From positions 1 to 59,620 of the forward strand of contig JBBRQD010000022.1 in NCBI GenBank assembly GCA_038227045.1: a DNA stretch of 59,620 nucleotides, in the 5' to 3' direction. This document shows, in pieces, positions 14,418-23,414 of the stretch. The DNA comes from JANXLS01 sp038227045 (GTDB taxonomy: Bacteria > Planctomycetota > SZUA-567 > H5-PLA8). The notes below the pieces were generated by a model. It searched no databases. It was not told the DNA's origin and worked only from the letters and a program-made list of their open reading frames with translations. Numbering within the stretch: the first letter of the stretch is position 1; each line of letters opens with the position of its first letter. The translations under genes were made by a program, and so were the position numbers.

Positions 14418-16016
14418 GTGCCCGACGATGTTCCTGATTTGAAATCGGCCGAACAAGCCAACGCACCAGTTGTGAGCGCGGAGGAGTTGCGGCGCTGCGC
14501 CGACGTGTTGAGCGCGATTGTGGACGATCGCGGACTGCTGATTCAAATCCCGCAAGAAGAGCGCAAGCGGCTGGTCATTGCGGCGGGGCGCGTCTCCCGG
14601 CCCAGCCGCGACGACGAGCGCCGCTTGCGCCGCACGTTTTCGCGCGTTCAAAAAGTGCAGGAGCGATCCGCCGACCGGCAGACCAAGTCGGAGACCGGCA
14701 TTCGCGCGGCGCGCGAAACGAGCGTCTTTGTAGCGCCGCCACAATTGACTTACTCCGACTCGAACGCCGATACTCGTTATCGCGAACTCAAGAAGCCGAA
14801 GAGCTGTTACGTCTGTAAAGAGGATTTTACGAGGCTGCATTTTTTTTACGACGCGATGTGTCCGGCGTGCGCGGAGTTCAATTACGCCAAACGATTTCAG
14901 AGCGCGCGGCTCGATGGCTGGGTGGCGGTGATCACCGGATCGCGTCTGAAAATCGGCTACCAGGCCGCGCTGAAGATGTTGCGCGCCGGGGCGCGCGTGA
15001 TCGCCACGACGCGCTTTCCACACGACTCCGCGCAGCGTTATTCAAAGGAGCCTGACTTCGCGGAATGGCGCGACCGGCTGCACGTTCACGGCCTGGATCT
15101 GCGGCATTCGCCGAGCGTCGAAATCTTCACACGCTATCTCAACGCGCGCTTCGAGCGGCTCGATATTCTGATCAACAACGCCGCGCAGACCGTGCGCAGG
15201 CCGGTCGGTTTTTATCGGCATCTGCTCGAATTCGAGAACTGCCGATACAGCGAATTGCCTGCGGAAATTCGTCCACTCTTGCAGTCTCACGAAGAATGCA
15301 AAGCGGCGTTGTCATCCGGCGACCGGCTGCATCTCGACGGCCCGGAGAGCGCTCCGGCGGACAGCACCGGATTGACGGTGCTCGGGAGCGGCGGCGGCGC
15401 GGGAATGGGCATTCGCGCGTCGGCGGCGCTCTCGCAGGAGCGCTACACGTACGACGACGCGCAGTGTGGCCGCGACGTTTTTCCGGAAGGTGAAACCGAC
15501 GCCGACATGCAGCAGATCGATCTGCGCACGCAGAACAGTTGGCGCATGGCGCTGGCCGAAGTGCCCACTCCAGAGATGCTGGAGGTGCAACTCGTCAACG
15601 CCGTCGCACCGTTTATTCTGTGCAGCAAGCTCAAACCGCTGATGCTCAAGCTGCCAACGGGCCAGCGACACATCGTCAACGTCTCGGCAATGGAAGGCAT
15701 TTTTTCGCGCGGCACGAAGACTGACAAACACCCGCATACCAACATGGCGAAAGCCGCGCTGAACATGATGACGCTGACCAGCGCGCCGGATTATGCCAAA
15801 GACGGCATTTTCATGAACGCGGTGGACACGGGATGGGTAACAGACGAAGACCCAGCCGCCCACGCCGCGCGCAAGCGCGAAGAGCACGATTTTCAGCCGC
15901 CGCTGGATATTGTCGATGGCGCAGCGCGCGTCTGCGATCCGTTTTTCGCGGGATTGATTTCGGGGGAGCATGTGTGGGGGAAGTTTTTGAAGGATTATAG
16001 GGCGGCGAGCTGGTGA
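14418..16016 (+). CDS. SDR-family oxidoreductase with N-terminal zinc-ribbon-like segment
   Basis: A 532-aa NAD(P)-dependent short-chain dehydrogenase/reductase homologue, cytoplasmic. Residues up to about 130 are charged and poorly conserved; then CYVCKEDF and CPAC give a C-x2-C ... C-x2-C zinc-ribbon-like motif. The Rossmann domain follows with ITGSRLKIGYQ, TTRFP, ILINNAAQTVRRP and VNVSAMEG. The usual YxxxK is replaced by TNMAK in HPHTNMAKAALNMM, which is probably a trait of this longer subfamily. A spacer of about 100 residues interrupts the domain after NNAAQ. The GTG at 14418 has GAGGAG upstream and precedes the acidic N-terminus; the ORF's earlier start at 14295 has no ribosome site and reads through the divergent kdp promoter. 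The substrate is unknown. Confidence 0.82.
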   Translation: MPDDVPDLKSAEQANAPVVSAEELRRCADVLSAIVDDRGLLIQIPQEERKRLVIAAGRVSRPSRDDERRLRRTFSRVQKVQERSADRQTKSETGIRAARETSVFVAPPQLTYSDSNADTRYRELKKPKSCYVCKEDFTRLHFFYDAMCPACAEFNYAKRFQSARLDGWVAVITGSRLKIGYQAALKMLRAGARVIATTRFPHDSAQRYSKEPDFAEWRDRLHVHGLDLRHSPSVEIFTRYLNARFERLDILINNAAQTVRRPVGFYRHLLEFENCRYSELPAEIRPLLQSHEECKAALSSGDRLHLDGPESAPADSTGLTVLGSGGGAGMGIRASAALSQERYTYDDAQCGRDVFPEGETDADMQQIDLRTQNSWRMALAEVPTPEMLEVQLVNAVAPFILCSKLKPLMLKLPTGQRHIVNVSAMEGIFSRGTKTDKHPHTNMAKAALNMMTLTSAPDYAKDGIFMNAVDTGWVTDEDPAAHAARKREEHDFQPPLDIVDGAARVCDPFFAGLISGEHVWGKFLKDYRAASW

Positions 16017-16046
16017 GGACGATTCGTCGTACATTCCGCGAACAAT

Positions 16047-16080
16047 AAAAAAGCGCCGGCAGAAAATGCCCGCCGGCGCT
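16047..16080 (-). terminator. Rho-independent terminator of dnaK
   Basis: A perfect 9-bp stem (AGCGCCGGC / GCCGGCGCT) with an 11-base loop is followed, on the minus strand, by a run of T. It ends the dnaK transcript 28 bases after the stop codon and also separates it from the convergent SDR gene. Confidence 0.88.
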
Positions 16081-16107
16081 CACAAATCATTTACCTATGT
16101 AACAACA

Positions 16108-18045
16108 TTACTTCTTCTCATCCACCACCTTGAAGTCCGCATCGATGACATCATCCGCATTCTTCGCGGCACCGGGATGTCCTGCTCCAGTGCCGTCCGA
16201 TCCGGCCGCCTGCGCCGCACCTTCCGGCGTTGGCGGCGGGGCGGCCTTGTAGACCTCCTCCGCCATCTTGTGGCTTGCGGCTTCCAGTTTGCTCACCGCC
16301 GCGTCCAGCGCTTCTTTTACCGCGTCTTCCTTCAGCGCTTTGCGCACGTCTTCGATGGCTTTCGTGATCTCTTCCTTCGAACCGCTGCTGACCTTCGCCT
16401 CGTTTTCCTTGACGAATTTCTCCGTCTGGTAGCAGAGCTGATCGGCCTTGTTGCGCGATTCGATGATCTCGGCTTTTGCCTTGTCTTCGTCGGCGTGCGC
16501 CGCGGCCTCGTTGACCATCCGATCGATCTGGCTCTTGTCCAGTCCCGACGACGCCTTGATCTCGATTTTCTGTTCCTTGTTCGTGGCCTTGTCCTTCGCG
16601 GTCACGTTCAGGATGCCGTCGGCGTTGATGTCGAAGGTCACTTCGATCTGTGGCACGCCGCGCGGCGCGGGCGGAATTCCGGTCAGTTGGAAGCGTCCCA
16701 GCGTGCGGTTATCGCTGGCCATTTTGCGCTCGCCCTGCAGCACGTGGATGTCCACCGCCGGCTGGCTGTCGGCGGCCGTCGAAAACGTTTCGCTCTTGCG
16801 GTGCGGGATCGTGGTGTTGCGCGTGATCAGCGGCGTCATCACGCTGCCCAGCGTTTCCACGCCCAGCGACAGCGGCGTCACGTCCAGCAGAACGATGTTC
16901 TTCAGCGACGGGTCCTGCGCAAGCACCGCGGCCTGAATCGCCGCGCCGATCGCGACCACTTCGTCGGGATTGACGCCTTTGTGCGGTTCCTTGCCGCCGA
17001 AGATCTCTTTGCAGATCTCCTGGCACTTCGGCATGCGCGTCGATCCCCCGACCAGCACGACTTCGTCGATTTCGGCCGCTTTCACGCCCGCATCTTTCAT
17101 CGCGCTCATCACCGGCCCGCGCAGTTTCTCGAACAACGGATCGCAGATAGCTTCGAACTTCGCGCGCGTCAGCGTCTGAGTCAAATGCTTCGGCACGCCG
17201 CCCACCGCCGTGATGTACGGCAGATTGATCGTCGTCTGCGCCATCGACGACAGATCGCACTTGGCTTTTTCGCAGGCTTCCGCCAGGCGCTGCAGGGCCA
17301 TGGGGTCTTTGCGAATGTCGAAGCCGCTGGTCTTCTTGAATTCATCGGCCACAAAATCGACGATGACGCGGTCCCAGTCGTCGCCGCCCAAATGCGTGTC
17401 GCCGTTTGTCGCGAGCACTTCGAAGACGCCGTCGCCCACGTCCAGAACGGAAATGTCGAACGTGCCGCCGCCCAAATCGAAAATGGCAATCTTCTCGTTC
17501 TTCTTCTTGTCCAGACCATACGCGAGCGCCGCAGCGGTCGGTTCGTTCAGGATGCGCTTGACGTCGAGACCCGCGATCTTGCCGGCTTCTTTCGTCGCCT
17601 GGCGCTGCGAATCGTTGAAGTATGCGGGAACGGTGATCACCGCTTCGGTCACCGCTTCGCCCAGGTACGTCTCGGCGCTCTTTTTCAAATCTTGAAGAAC
17701 CATCGCCGAAATCTCGGGCGGGTAGTAGCGCTTGCCGTCGATCTCAACCTGGACCAGATCTTCGGGTCCACCGACCACTTTGTAAGGCACCAGCTTTTCT
17801 TCGCTGCCGACTTCCTTGTGGCGGCGTCCCATAAATCGCTTGATACTGTAGATAGTGCGCGACGGGTTCTGTACGGCCTGGCCTTTTGCGGGGCGGCCAA
17901 CGATGCGTCCGTCGTCGGTGAAAGCCACGACGGACGGCGTCAAGCGCGATCCTTCGGCGTTGACGATGACTTTCGTCTCCTTGCCTTCGTGAATCGCGAC
18001 AACACTGTTGGTCGTACCCAAATCAATCCCAATAATTCGTCCCAC
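16108..18045 (-). CDS. dnaK: Molecular chaperone DnaK (Hsp70)
   Basis: Full-length 645-aa Hsp70 chaperone that binds unfolded peptides in an ATP-controlled cycle with DnaJ and GrpE. It starts GRIIGIDLGTTNSVVAI, and carries the ATPase signatures IFDLGGGTFDISVLDVGDG and VVLVGGSTRMPKCQEICK. The substrate-binding domain has VLQGERKMASDNRTLGRF and FDINADGILNVTAKDKATN. The C-terminal tail ends ADFKVVDEKK after a Gly/Ala-rich linker. The start is a GTG at 18045 with an optimal AAGGAGA ribosome site. No dnaJ or grpE is adjacent and no CIRCE (HrcA) inverted repeat was found upstream, so heat-shock control is not evident from this window. Confidence 0.98.
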   Translation of the reverse strand: MGRIIGIDLGTTNSVVAIHEGKETKVIVNAEGSRLTPSVVAFTDDGRIVGRPAKGQAVQNPSRTIYSIKRFMGRRHKEVGSEEKLVPYKVVGGPEDLVQVEIDGKRYYPPEISAMVLQDLKKSAETYLGEAVTEAVITVPAYFNDSQRQATKEAGKIAGLDVKRILNEPTAAALAYGLDKKKNEKIAIFDLGGGTFDISVLDVGDGVFEVLATNGDTHLGGDDWDRVIVDFVADEFKKTSGFDIRKDPMALQRLAEACEKAKCDLSSMAQTTINLPYITAVGGVPKHLTQTLTRAKFEAICDPLFEKLRGPVMSAMKDAGVKAAEIDEVVLVGGSTRMPKCQEICKEIFGGKEPHKGVNPDEVVAIGAAIQAAVLAQDPSLKNIVLLDVTPLSLGVETLGSVMTPLITRNTTIPHRKSETFSTAADSQPAVDIHVLQGERKMASDNRTLGRFQLTGIPPAPRGVPQIEVTFDINADGILNVTAKDKATNKEQKIEIKASSGLDKSQIDRMVNEAAAHADEDKAKAEIIESRNKADQLCYQTEKFVKENEAKVSSGSKEEITKAIEDVRKALKEDAVKEALDAAVSKLEAASHKMAEEVYKAAPPPTPEGAAQAAGSDGTGAGHPGAAKNADDVIDADFKVVDEKK

Positions 18046-18511
18046 GTTCGTCTCTCCTTACAGTGTGCGGACCGTCAATGTTGCATGAAAAACCGAGCGA
18101 GAAACGGCCAAATGGCCCTTTCCAAGCACCATCCACAGCTCAATCCATCAGGACTGGGAGCAAACGATACGCCACGAAACCAGATTGAAGTCCGCGTTGC
18201 AAGTCATTGATAACAAATAATTAACAAATCTAATATCGCTAAAAACGTCTCCCTTGACGGGCGATTTTGATGAAAGTTAGGTCAATTTGACATACGGCCA
18301 CATTCCGTCCTTCCGCCCAAATTTATCCGCGTATATCCGCGTTATCCGCGATTAAAAAGCCGTTTCTTCGCCGTTCATTGGCCGCCCGCCTTTTTTGATC
18401 TCCTTTAGCCGGTCTTCACCGATGCCCTTGAATTTCAAAAAATCACACGTAATCTAAATCAATCAACGCCGCTATTCTGGAATCCAAACATAATTCAAGG
18501 CCAATCATCCC
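18046..18511. other. Intergenic region between dnaK and the esterase gene
   Basis: These 466 bases between divergent genes hold no supported ORF. They should contain both promoters, but no confident pair was identified. At 18324-18350 the unit TATCCGCG occurs three times (spaced 10 and 9 bases), a short iteration typical of intergenic repeats in environmental genomes. GGCCATTTGGCC near 18105 is a small palindrome in the dnaK leader. Confidence 0.5.
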
Positions 18512-19831
18512 ATGAACAAAGCTGTTCGTTCCCTCCTCTTCGCCACGTTACTGCTGTCTCTCCCCAATTTCGCAGCCGAAATCGTCCTCACGCCGCAGAA
18601 ACCGAGCGGCATCGTTGAAGTGGGCGAGGCCGTCGAATGGCGCGTGGAAATCAGCAATCCGCCGACACCGCCCATCGCTCAAGCGCATTACACTCTTAAA
18701 AAAGGCGGGCTCACGGTCCTGAAGGAAGGAACTCTCGACCTTTCCGCGGGGCCGGCAACATTGAAAGCGTCGCTCGATGAGCCGGGCACGATTTTGGCGG
18801 AAGTCAAGGCCACTGTCGATGGGAAGGAAATCAAGAGTCTCGCCGGCGTCGCAGTCGCTCCAAATCTCATAAAACTCTCCGCTCCGCGCCCCGATGACTT
18901 CGACGCGTTCTGGCAAGCCAAAATCGAACAGCTCAATGCCATTCCCGAGAATATCCAGGTCGAATCGGCGGACTCCGGCAACCCCGCCGTGGATTATTTC
19001 AAGGTCCGTCTGGACAATATCCACGAGACGCATATTTATGGCCAACTCGCGCGGCCCAAAAATGACGCCGCGAAGGATGCAAAGTATCCCGCTCTATTAC
19101 TCGTGCAGTGGGCCGGTATTTACGCATTGCCAAAAAACAACGTCGTGGGCCGCGCCGCGCAAGGCTGGCTGACGCTCAATATTATGGCGCACGACTTGCC
19201 CTTCGATCAACCCGAAGCGTTCTACAAAGAACAGAGTCAAGGCAAGCTAAAAGACTACCTGTCCATCGGCGACGAGGATCGCGAGACCAGTTACTTCCTG
19301 CGCATGTACCTGGGTTGCTACCGCGCCGTCGACTATCTGTCGCATCGTCCGGATTGGGATGGCAAGACCATCGTGGTAATGGGTACCAGCCAGGGCGGTC
19401 AGCAAGCGCTGGTCACCGCCGCGCTGAACCCAAAGATTACGGCCATGCTCGCCAATGTGCCCGCGGGCTGCGACACCACCGGGCCTTTGGTTGGCCGCGC
19501 CGCCGGATTTCCCTATTGGTCCGCGCACGCCAAATGGCGCAACAAACCCGACGCCGACAAGCGCGTGATGGAGACAAGCCGATACTACGATACCGCGAAT
19601 CTGGCCGCCCGCATCAAGTGTTCCGCCCTGGTCGCGCTGGGATTAATAGACGAAACCTGCCCGCCCTCCGGAGTCTTCTCCGCATTCAATCAAATACAAG
19701 GCCCGAAGGAAGCGGTGGTGATGGTCAACTCCGATCACAAAGGACGCGACCATTCGCAGAAACAGTGGAGCGAGCGATCCGAGGTGTGGCTTAAGGCGTT
19801 GTTGGCTGGGCAGAAGGCGCCGGTGAAATGA
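18512..19831 (+). CDS. Secreted acetyl-xylan-esterase-like hydrolase (AXE1 / cephalosporin-C deacetylase type)
   Basis: A 439-aa exported alpha/beta hydrolase likely to remove acetyl groups from sugars or polysaccharides. Residues 1-21 are a signal peptide ending FAAE. An Ig-like N-terminal domain (about 25-110) precedes the hydrolase domain. The nucleophile Ser is in GTSQGGQQAL near 290, the acid in LGLIDETCPPSG near 375, and the His in SDHKGRDHS near 412. The family's PYHG-type region is replaced by AHDLPFDQPEAFY. It stands alone on the plus strand facing the Ig-like protein gene. Substrate within the AXE1 family cannot be fixed. Confidence 0.85.
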   Translation: MNKAVRSLLFATLLLSLPNFAAEIVLTPQKPSGIVEVGEAVEWRVEISNPPTPPIAQAHYTLKKGGLTVLKEGTLDLSAGPATLKASLDEPGTILAEVKATVDGKEIKSLAGVAVAPNLIKLSAPRPDDFDAFWQAKIEQLNAIPENIQVESADSGNPAVDYFKVRLDNIHETHIYGQLARPKNDAAKDAKYPALLLVQWAGIYALPKNNVVGRAAQGWLTLNIMAHDLPFDQPEAFYKEQSQGKLKDYLSIGDEDRETSYFLRMYLGCYRAVDYLSHRPDWDGKTIVVMGTSQGGQQALVTAALNPKITAMLANVPAGCDTTGPLVGRAAGFPYWSAHAKWRNKPDADKRVMETSRYYDTANLAARIKCSALVALGLIDETCPPSGVFSAFNQIQGPKEAVVMVNSDHKGRDHSQKQWSERSEVWLKALLAGQKAPVK

Positions 19832-19897
19832 ACACCGCACTCACTAAAAAAGCGAGAGGTCTGTCACTTAATTTAACGACCCCAATTCCAGCCGCAT

Positions 19898-21976
19898 TTA
19901 TGGCTTCGCGGAACGTCCCGAGATCGATCCGAAATCATCGTTTGGAGTAAACATGACCATCAATGTCGATTGATACGTCATGCCCGCAACGATGGCGGCA
20001 AATTGCAGCGAACGCACTTGTGCCACCGCACCGGTTTTCGGCGAATTCGGTATGGGTAGCACCCCATCCGTGCCAAGCCCGGCATTGCGCAGTTCCGCTC
20101 CTGTCCCGGTTAGAGCAAAACTTATCGTCATCGTGTCGGTCGAAGTCGTCGCCGTTTTGGTACTGCTGAACTTCGGCAACTTCACCTTGATGGTACGCGC
20201 TGTGAAATGCGAATCGCCAGGACCGCTTGTAATGTGTCCTCGTGCGTCCACGCTGATCTTTGCGTGCATTCCACTTAACCCAAATTCAATATCCGAAAGG
20301 ATATCGTTCAACTTCAATCCGCTGGAAAGCGGGATTACGCACGTCATGGGAACGGTGCCGACTTTGGTCAGAGAAAGTTTGGATTTTTTTAATGCAAATG
20401 ATGTCGGTCCCGCGCTAGTTCGATTGTCCGTCAAAGCGCTGGACGGGTCTGTTTCGGGTCTGCCAATTGGAAGCATCAGTTGCGCTTTCTTGTTAGCGTC
20501 GGGCATGGTTACGCCAATGACGCGAATACCCGTACTCGTGAATTTGCCTGCGGTCAACGGGCGGCCGGCATCTGTATGAGCCTGCTCTGGAATGGAGAAC
20601 AGGAAGGAATTTGCTGCCCTACCACGCAACGAGGGCGTAGCTGTGGTAATCGCATCGAAGTTCAAGGCCCCGCCTTTGCTGGCACTTACCGTAATGCCTA
20701 GTTGGTCCACGGGATTTGTCGCCCCGCCCGTGGCGCCCCCGTTGTTAAAGATATTGGCCGCCGTTGTTCCCGTATTCGGACCCAATGGGAAAATTTCGAG
20801 ACGAACCGGTTGCGATGCGGCATTAAAGCCGTCGGAAACTGTCACAACGATGTCAAAGTCGCCTTCCGTGCCAAACGATTGAGAGAGCGTACTGCTCAAA
20901 CCCGATTGCAGTGTCGAGATAGGAAAAACGCCTGTGTGCTGAAACAGTTGGAAAGTGTAGCTGAGAGGAAGGCCGGAGGTAGAATGGGCAATCACCGGAA
21001 TATTGACCACTGTTCCCACTAAAGCAGGATTGCGGTCTATGGCAATCGTATCGATCGCGGGCGGTTGCAGTCCGCCGGGCAGAATAAGCGTCAGCGTCTT
21101 CGCCGCATCACTACTGGATGTAAAAGTCGCGGTACCGTTGTAATTCGCGAAAATTGAGTAACTACCGGTGGCTGTGCCTGCTGGAAGAGTATACAGGACA
21201 CTGGTACTTCCATTGACGAGCGTAGCAGAGGTGACAGCAGTCCCCACATTGTTTTGAGCGTTGTCCTTGATTTGAAACGTTACGGTGCCTTCATTGATCG
21301 AGCCTGCACCACCAGAAGGAATAACGCTTGCAGATAGAGACACCAGTTGCGCACCCGCGGTTGTGGCCGCGGACGTTGATATTGCGATCGTAGTCGTCGC
21401 GACTTGTGTGCTCGGCGTGGTCAACGTCAAAGTACCGGGCAAGGCTGAACTAGTGATAAAGTCTCCGGAACCATTATAGATAGCCTTAATCTGATAGATC
21501 TTTGCCTGCGTGTAGGCGGGGATCGCATAAGCCACTTGGGCAAAGCCGTTCGACAGGCCAGCCGATGCGGTCGCCACACCGACGATGAGTTGACCATCCA
21601 TGACCGTGAACGTCACGGTGCCTTCCGTGACCGGTCCGCCGACTGACGCCATGACATTCGCAATGAGATTCACGTTCGTCGGTATCGTCGCGAATGCCGT
21701 AGTCGCATTGTTAACGGTTATGGAAGTGGGAAAGATGCCACCGAGCTGGGCAATAAACCCGCTCTTAACAGTATATCCTGAACTCGTTCCCACTGACACA
21801 ATTCCGCCCGCGTCTCCAATGTTCGAATAAGCAGCGCTGACTGTCCTGCCCCCGCCGCTGCTGATCACGTCAGTAACGATGCTGTAATTCGCACTGGTTC
21901 CGCCCGGTGTAGCGGCTTGGGCGGACGCAATCAAAAACACGAAACCGAGCAAGGCCTGATATTTAGTGTGCATCAT
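19898..21976 (-). CDS. Secreted protein with Ig-like repeats
   Basis: The 692-aa product has a signal peptide (LGFVFLIASAQAA) followed by a Ser/Gly-rich segment (ANYSIVTDVISSGGG ... GYTVKSGFIAQLGG) of the sort found in Verrucomicrobiota surface proteins. Two Ig-like (Big_3_5-type) repeats follow near 90-300, each with the pattern EGTVTFTVMDG or EGTVTFQIKDN and ending IYNGSGDF or NYNGTATF. A third putative cadherin/Ig-like unit begins at APAIDTIAIDRNP-like residues near 320. The C-terminal half is low in recognisable motifs. It is probably a cell-surface or extracellular adhesion or structural protein. Start at 21976 is chosen for its GGGA ribosome site; 21994 is possible. It follows the frameshifted gene at 21998 by about 20 bases, so they are likely cotranscribed. 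Confidence 0.7.
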   Translation of the reverse strand: MMHTKYQALLGFVFLIASAQAATPGGTSANYSIVTDVISSGGGRTVSAAYSNIGDAGGIVSVGTSSGYTVKSGFIAQLGGIFPTSITVNNATTAFATIPTNVNLIANVMASVGGPVTEGTVTFTVMDGQLIVGVATASAGLSNGFAQVAYAIPAYTQAKIYQIKAIYNGSGDFITSSALPGTLTLTTPSTQVATTTIAISTSAATTAGAQLVSLSASVIPSGGAGSINEGTVTFQIKDNAQNNVGTAVTSATLVNGSTSVLYTLPAGTATGSYSIFANYNGTATFTSSSDAAKTLTLILPGGLQPPAIDTIAIDRNPALVGTVVNIPVIAHSTSGLPLSYTFQLFQHTGVFPISTLQSGLSSTLSQSFGTEGDFDIVVTVSDGFNAASQPVRLEIFPLGPNTGTTAANIFNNGGATGGATNPVDQLGITVSASKGGALNFDAITTATPSLRGRAANSFLFSIPEQAHTDAGRPLTAGKFTSTGIRVIGVTMPDANKKAQLMLPIGRPETDPSSALTDNRTSAGPTSFALKKSKLSLTKVGTVPMTCVIPLSSGLKLNDILSDIEFGLSGMHAKISVDARGHITSGPGDSHFTARTIKVKLPKFSSTKTATTSTDTMTISFALTGTGAELRNAGLGTDGVLPIPNSPKTGAVAQVRSLQFAAIVAGMTYQSTLMVMFTPNDDFGSISGRSAKP

Positions 21977-21997
21977 GGAATCCGTTCCCATCATCAG

Positions 21998-22518
21998 TTA
22001 TTTGACGTTTACCAGAACCTTAATTTTCCCCGCGCCAGGCCCGCTGAAGTTTTCCATCGCCTTGCCTATTGAGGCACCGAGCATGCGATCCCGATCCGTG
22101 CCTTTCATGGCGTGCCCGGGCGTGCTGCTCGTCACAAGCAGATCTCCAATCTTGATCGCGCCATTTTCAACACACACCTTGGTCGGAATCACACCCACGA
22201 TACCCATCGGCACTTTTGAGTCAAAGTTATCAGTGGCAGCATTTCCCTCGGTCAGAATCACGCCGGGTTTGGTGGCATGAACGCCGCTCACAAGTGGAGA
22301 ATAAGGCTCCGCGCTTTTTCGCACATGGCGATCCTTCTCGATGGACAGGATCAATACGTCGCCCGCTTCATAATCGGAACGAATTCCCTCTACATCGAAT
22401 AGTTCAGCGATGTCTGCTCCCCCTGTGCCACCGCTGGCAGAATGAATGTCAACGCCGTCAACAGCACAGCACTAAACACTTTGGTCGAAAATAAACGCAC
22501 GAGCTTGAAATCAGTCAT
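21998..22518 (-). pseudogene. Frameshifted small secreted protein
   Basis: An ATG at 22516-22518 with AAAGGG upstream begins a clear signal peptide (MTDFKLVRLFSTKVF then LLTALTFILPAVA), but that frame stops at a TAG about 40 codons on. The neighbouring frame is open from the signal peptide end (SGGTGGADIAELFDVEG) through EAGDVLILSIEKD to YSPLVSGVHATKPGVI and RMLGASIGKAMENF at the end. The second part is a recognisable conserved C-terminal domain found at the end of several bacterial fibre-like proteins. The two frames must have been one gene. The shift maps to the short region around 22430-22450, which includes a run of five G. It may be a real mutation or a sequencing error. Confidence 0.65.
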
Positions 22519-22661
22519 CTGTTTTGCCCTTTATGAGGAAATTTATTGGCGAGAATGCAAAGAATGTGCCACGACAATTCATCCGGCGGCTAATCTCCGA
22601 GAGCAATTGCCCCGAAGAACGAATCGCGCGAAAAATTTGAAGAATAGCGCTTGCGCTTCAC

Positions 22662-22683
22662 TGTATACTGTATAAAGTATACA
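22662..22683. promoter_or_regulatory. Palindromic operator before the GntR gene
   Basis: TGTATAC and GTATACA form a perfect 7-bp inverted repeat with 8 bases between, 6 bases ahead of the regulator's start codon. The spacer contains TATAAA, so the operator overlaps the likely -10 region. This is the usual place for autoregulation by GntR/FCD proteins and would control the whole downstream operon. Confidence 0.7.
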
Positions 22684-22688
22684 TCACT

Positions 22689-23414
22689 ATGGTTATAGCC
22701 AACGCCAGATTGACAGCGTCCAAGTCCCACCTTGTTCCCCTCACGCGCCGCAGCCTCGCGCAGGACGCGTTGACTCGCATCCGCCGGGCAATTGTCGCCA
22801 ATGAACTCCCGCAATGTACTCCCCTGCCCGAAGATCAACTCGCAGCCCAGCTTGGCGTCAGCCGCGTGCCCATACGCGAGGCGCTCACGCAATTGGAAAA
22901 TGAGGGTTTGGTCGAGGTTGATAATCGCGGGCGAAGCCGGGTGCGCAATTTTACGGATGACGATTTTGAGGACGTCTATTCCATGCGCTGCGCATTGGAA
23001 ATGATGTCGGCGCGATTGGCCGTCCAACGCATCACTGATGCGGATGTTCACGATTTGGAAGCCATCATCCGGCAGCAAGAGACCGCAGCGGATCTGACGG
23101 AACTTAGCGTGCAGGACGTGGCTTTGCACGAACGCATTATTCAAGCGACCCGTAATCGCCAATTGATGGTGTGCTGGAAAACCATCCGCTCGCAGATCGA
23201 AGTCTGGCTGGCGCGAGCGCACCGCGCTCAGGCCGCCAATCATCTCTCCGCTATTGAGCTCACTGTTCCCGGGCATCGAGTCTTGCTGGCCGCGTTGCGC
23301 AGCGGCGACGTGCGCAAGGCCGAGGACGCCATGAAAATGGAAATGATCACCTGGCGCGAGTGGCTGCCCGCGGAGCAAGCGAGCAGCGCGGGAAGGCAAC
23401 CCGGATGCCCCTGA
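22689..23414 (+). CDS. GntR-family transcriptional regulator with FCD domain
   Basis: A 241-aa FadR-subfamily regulator. The winged helix (about 20-88) contains the recognition region QLAAQLGVSRVPIREALTQLENEGLVEV. The all-helical FCD ligand-binding domain (about 98-225) has the metal-binding type residues in VQDVALHERIIQATRN and PGHRVLLAALRSGD. Such proteins bind small carboxylates, often sugar acids or other organic acids, and repress nearby catabolic genes. It precedes and overlaps (by 10 bases) the first structural gene of the operon, so it probably controls the run 23405-35969 from the palindrome at 22662. The effector is probably the substrate or an intermediate of that pathway. Confidence 0.9.
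   Translation: MVIANARLTASKSHLVPLTRRSLAQDALTRIRRAIVANELPQCTPLPEDQLAAQLGVSRVPIREALTQLENEGLVEVDNRGRSRVRNFTDDDFEDVYSMRCALEMMSARLAVQRITDADVHDLEAIIRQQETAADLTELSVQDVALHERIIQATRNRQLMVCWKTIRSQIEVWLARAHRAQAANHLSAIELTVPGHRVLLAALRSGDVRKAEDAMKMEMITWREWLPAEQASSAGRQPGCP

Noticed and set aside
16066..18210. A 714-codon plus-strand ORF opposite dnaK
   Set aside because: It is fully antisense to an unmistakable dnaK, is rich in Arg/His as expected of a G+C-rich shadow frame, and has no domain or ribosome site.
18046..18240. CIRCE (HrcA) element or sigma-32 promoter upstream of dnaK
   Set aside because: Searched by eye for the TTAGCACTC-N9-GAGTGCTAA pattern and for heat-shock promoter boxes; none found.
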